Shown: positions 8,955 to 10,938 of the stretch, piece by piece
Layout of the letters: every line of letters starts with the position of its first letter
Numbering within the stretch: the stretch's first letter is position 1
Source: Leptospira sp.
GTDB taxonomy: Bacteria; Spirochaetota; Leptospiria; Leptospirales; Leptospiraceae
Assembly (NCBI GenBank): GCA_027533185.1
Contig: JAPZTS010000048.1
Span: forward strand, 1-10,938
Direction: 5' to 3'
DNA length: 10,938 bases
Notes under the pieces: generated by a model
What the model saw: the letters and a program-made list of their open reading frames with translations, nothing else
What the model was told of the DNA's origin: nothing
Database searches by the model: none
Position numbers and translations under genes: made by a program

Positions 8955-10154
8955 TTGGTAACCTTTCTTGGTTTATGCACTTTGTATGAACCAGGGTCAG
9001 AAATAAGCAAGAAGAAATCATTATCAATAACACCTAATTTGTTATTCGCAAACCAGATAGAATAATGATCGCCTTCTCTTTTAATCCCAACATTAAAACC
9101 GTTAAAAGGATTTCCGATCATAATGAGATTTCCATTGTAATTGATGTAACCTCTGTCATTGACATGCCTCATCTTGAAACCAAAAGGATAGGCGAGTAAA
9201 AGGTCAGCATTCGGATCAAATAGTCTTTCCGATTTCACATAAACTTGTTCTGGAGTTTTCATGTCGAGGGACTCATGAGGCGTTTCTCTGTTGAACTCAA
9301 TTCTCCACTTGTCGAATAACTCTTGGTGTAATGTAATGTTGCAAACGATCTCCTGTTGAAGTTCACGAGCCATGTCCCTATGCATTCGTTCATGAGCACC
9401 ATTTTGGTAAGGTTTGCCTGGTTGAATACGACCTCTGTTTGATACCTAGCGATAGCCACCAAACAGAGAGTTTAGTGAGCCCCCAAAGAGATTGCATAGA
9501 AGCGAAGGGTGGTCCGTTGTCAGAACGAATGATATCTGGAATTCCATAGATCTTAAATAATCGAATAAATTCGGCTTTTACAGAAGGTATGTCCCCTTTA
9601 GAAAGCGTCTTAATGGAGAGAATGTATTTAGAGAAATCATCTCTGACGGTAAGAGGATTCACTTTTTCCCGATCTGGAGTATACCACCATCCTTTGAAGT
9701 CAACGGTCCAAATATGGTTAGGGTGAGTAGCCTTCTCAGGCATAGAGATCCGCTGCCCTGAGTTGATAGGCCTAGTTCTTTTCTTTTTCTCTAGTAGTCC
9801 GGCTTTCTTAAGAATACGTTCGACAGTGGATCTGTTAGGAGACTTTCTATCCGGGAATTTATTTTTATAGAGTTCGAGGATTTTCTTAGCCCCCCAGAAC
9901 TTCTTGTAGTTTTTGATCTTAATGATCTCTAAGATCGTTTCTTCTGCAATTTTAGCGGGAGATTTTTTAGGAGTTTTCTTTTTATCCTCAAGTCCCTCTT
10001 TTCCCTCTAAAATGAATCTTTCTTTCCATTTGTATCCACACTTAGTAGAGATCCCATACTGAGCACAGAGCTGAGTAAAATTGACGCCAGTCTGGAACGA
10101 ATCCAGAACGAACTTATATCTTAAATCCACGACATTATTCTCCTTCCAAGGCAT
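8927..10154 (-). pseudogene. IS481-family transposase, disrupted by a frameshift near 9431-9443
   Basis: The upstream part (ATG at 10154, MPWKENN...) holds a helix-turn-helix (about residues 20-50), a second helical DNA-binding region and the first part of an rve/DDE integrase core: HIWTVDFKGWWYTP with the first catalytic Asp, and IIRSDNGPPF with the second. After SLGI the frame goes wrong and hits TGA. The continuation RIQPGKPYQNGAHERMH, with the expected catalytic Glu, is in another frame starting at 9430 and runs to the TAA at 8927. Removing one base between 9443 and 9431 would restore a protein of about 408 residues, normal for this family, so a single-base insertion is the simplest explanation. 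I chose ATG 10154 over TTG 10160 because AGGAGG (10169-10164) sits 9 bases before it. The direction of shift and lack of a slippery site argue against programmed frameshifting. Confidence 0.85.
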
Positions 10155-10163
10155 CCCCAAAGC

Positions 10164-10169
10164 CCTCCT
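10164..10169 (-). promoter_or_regulatory. Ribosome binding site AGGAGG of the transposase gene
   Basis: A perfect AGGAGG on the minus strand, 9 bases from ATG 10154, decides for the MPWKE start. The in-frame TTG two codons upstream lies only 3 bases from it. Confidence 0.7.
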
Positions 10170-10199
10170 AAAGCGGTGATCTAAAGGGATTAAAAACCT

Positions 10200-10250
10200 G
10201 AAAGTGTTACCTATGTCTTGCTACAAAAGTGTTACCCATGTCCTGAGGCA
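10200..10250 (-). repeat. Right terminal inverted repeat of the IS (bipartite)
   Basis: On the plus strand AAAGTGTTACCTATGTC (10201-10217) and AAAGTGTTACCCATGTC (10226-10242) are direct repeats differing at one position, with a 25-base period. They mirror the left end and are probably paired transposase binding sites. Confidence 0.65.
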
Positions 10251-10266
10251 TACACTTGCCACTGGC

Positions 10267-10429
10267 GTATAACGAACTAGGCTACACGACGTTGTCCGTA
10301 GCTGAGTCTCGCAGAGACGTTAGCGTCAGCACGCCTTCTTGCAAAGCAAGAAGCGTGACGGAGGACAATGTGCCTTTAGGCCGAGCGAGGGCGCAAGTCC
10401 CGAGCGTAGCGTGTCAGCCGAAGTTTGTG
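10267..10429 (-). repeat. attC-like structured element (possible integron recombination site)
   Basis: This GC-rich segment is unlike the AT-rich surroundings. Its two outer arms are imperfectly complementary in an attC-like order. On the plus strand: GTATAAC (10267-10273), spacer GAACTA, GGCTACACG (10280-10288) at one end; CGTGTCAGCC (10410-10419), spacer GAA, GTT (10423-10425) at the other. GGCTACACG pairs with CGTGTCAGCC, leaving a single extrahelical base; AAC pairs with GTT; the spacers are unpaired. Further in, ACGTTGTCC (10289-10297) pairs with GGACAATGT (10363-10371), enclosing a hairpin at 10330-10357. Integron attC sites show this layout (R box, spacer, L box with extrahelical bases, variable middle). 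GTATAAC fits the RYYYAAC consensus at six of seven positions, but the box at the other end is poor beyond GTT. At 163 bases it is longer than most. It starts 6 bases after the toxin stop codon, where a cassette's attC should be. Confidence 0.45.
10330..10357. other. Strong stem-loop inside the attC-like element
   Basis: CTTCTTGC and GCAAGAAG form eight perfect pairs around an AAA loop, extended by CACG/CGTG across one bulged C, giving 12 pairs. It could be the tip of the folded single strand of an attC site. It has no T-run, so it is not an obvious terminator, though it would stabilise the 3' end of the toxin transcript. Confidence 0.6.
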
Positions 10430-10435
10430 CTTTAA

Positions 10436-10861
10436 TTAATCTTTGATCATGCTTTCGTTGATGATTTTCAAAGATTTTCCTTTTCTTGATTTATAAAAAC
10501 GAAAGTCACTATCTAAAGTGAATATATTCTGAATTTCGTAGACTTCAGCAAATGTCATGAGTGAAGCGTCAGCAAAATCCATTGGTCGATCAGAATATTT
10601 GTCCATGAAGAATAATATGGAGCTAAATTGTTCATTATCCAGGTTTAAGATTGAAATTGCATTGTTATAAATCCATTCGATAAATGCCCTTTGTATTCTT
10701 TCATTGTCTGACAATAAATAAGATACTTCTGTAACAACTGCAAGAGATGTAAATAATTTACCTTTAAAATTCTTTAAAAAAGTTCTACACTCAAGAGAAT
10801 AATTATCTGACTCATCGAAAAAAGCAACAATGGGACCAGTATCAATAATTGCTTTGATCAT
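10436..10861 (-). CDS. PIN-domain ribonuclease toxin, VapC-like
   Basis: The 141-residue protein is one PIN domain of the usual VapC length. The acidic metal-binding residues are visible: D7 in AIIDTGPIVAFF, E45 in VVTEVSYLL, D95/D98 in MDFADASL, and D117/D119 in FTLDSDF. Known role: VapC-type toxins are Mg-dependent RNases, often cutting tRNA or rRNA, inhibited by a small antitoxin encoded just upstream. That arrangement is seen here: the ATG (10861-10859) overlaps the TGA of the upstream gene by ATGA. No ribosome site of its own is visible, so translation is probably coupled to the antitoxin, keeping toxin output below it. The gene ends 6 bases before the attC-like element. Cellular target is unknown. 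Confidence 0.85.
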   Translation of the reverse strand: MIKAIIDTGPIVAFFDESDNYSLECRTFLKNFKGKLFTSLAVVTEVSYLLSDNERIQRAFIEWIYNNAISILNLDNEQFSSILFFMDKYSDRPMDFADASLMTFAEVYEIQNIFTLDSDFRFYKSRKGKSLKIINESMIKD

Positions 10862-10938
10862 CTAAGTTTTTTTTTCAATGCTTCTTTTATATACTTCTGA
10901 TGATTAATTGATTTATCGTAAATTCCGCTTTTATAAAG
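10858..10938 (-). CDS. C-terminal end of the presumed antitoxin (5' part outside the window)
   Basis: On the minus strand an open frame enters at the window edge and encodes 26 residues ending in KYIKEALKKKLR before TGA (10860-10858), which overlaps the toxin ATG by four bases. The basic, helical C-terminus and position fit a small antitoxin of a type II toxin-antitoxin pair. The DNA-binding N-terminus is not in view, so the antitoxin family (VapB/AbrB, ribbon-helix-helix or other) cannot be named. Three consecutive AAA codons make an A9 run (10875-10867) close to its end. Confidence 0.65.
   Translation of the reverse strand, partial: LYKSGIYDKSINHQKYIKEALKKKLR

Larger units (their letters stand above)
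8904..10250 (-). mobile_element. IS481-family insertion sequence with a broken transposase
   Basis: The boundaries come from matching ends. Read inward, the left end (from 8904) and the right end (from 10250 on the minus strand) both start with TG. Each reaches a GGTAAC core after about 14 bases and shows a second GGTAAC core exactly 25 bases further in. The element is about 1347 bp and holds one transposase gene read from right to left, interrupted by a frameshift. I see no target-site duplication: the left flank ends CTTGGTA and the right flank starts TACACTT. The element may therefore have lost a flank by recombination, or an end may be a few bases off. It separates the uvrA unit from the toxin-antitoxin region. 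With the frameshift it is probably immobile unless a related element supplies transposase. Confidence 0.72.

Noticed and set aside
9431..9446. Programmed ribosomal frameshift in the transposase
   Set aside because: No slippery heptamer is present and the shift is in the +1 direction. It looks like a plain one-base insertion.
8930..10250. Shorter IS with its left end at 8930 (TGTGGCAG...)
   Set aside because: It also aligns with the right end (about 20 of 26 bases), but it would place the transposase stop outside the element and ignore the outer GGTAAC copy with matching 25-base spacing. The 8904 end fits better, though I cannot exclude this one.
10251..10435. CRISPR array or tRNA gene in the GC-rich structured segment
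   Set aside because: There are no regularly spaced direct repeats and no cloverleaf or T-loop consensus. The symmetry is one nested palindrome.

Overview
The window looks like a chromosomal segment of a low-GC, double-membraned bacterium, most likely a spirochaete of the genus Leptospira. That assignment is an inference from gene content, the TTG and GTG starts, protein style and base composition; no marker gene proves it. Positions 1-8881 read as ordinary chromosome and 8904-10938 as accessory DNA.

Core part: a queuosine-precursor transporter (YhhQ/VUT family, minus strand, 3' end cut by the window edge) is divergent from a two-gene unit. That unit holds a membrane-anchored glycoside hydrolase family 18 protein and a Sua5-type threonylcarbamoyl-AMP synthase, joined by a TAATG stop/start overlap. 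Convergent to this unit is a full two-domain SppA signal peptide peptidase. Divergent from sppA is uvrA, followed after two codons, and in the same reading frame, by a short, degenerate acyl-CoA-dehydrogenase-like gene. The housekeeping roles represented are tRNA modification (Q and t6A), envelope proteolysis and glycan turnover, and nucleotide excision repair.

Accessory part: an IS481-family element of about 1.35 kb (8904-10250, minus strand) has long bipartite terminal repeats, and its transposase gene is broken by a one-base frameshift. Sixteen bases beyond its right end lies a GC-rich, strongly structured segment of about 163 bases (10267-10429). Its outer arms have the architecture of an integron attC site: AAC/GTT core triplets, unpaired spacers, and a paired L-like box with one extrahelical base. 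It begins 6 bases after the stop codon of a PIN-domain (VapC-like) toxin gene, which overlaps the end of its presumed antitoxin gene (cut by the right window edge). The arrangement is what a toxin-antitoxin integron gene cassette would look like, with the IS inserted just beyond the attC. This is the most interesting hypothesis in the window and it is an inference from structure only.
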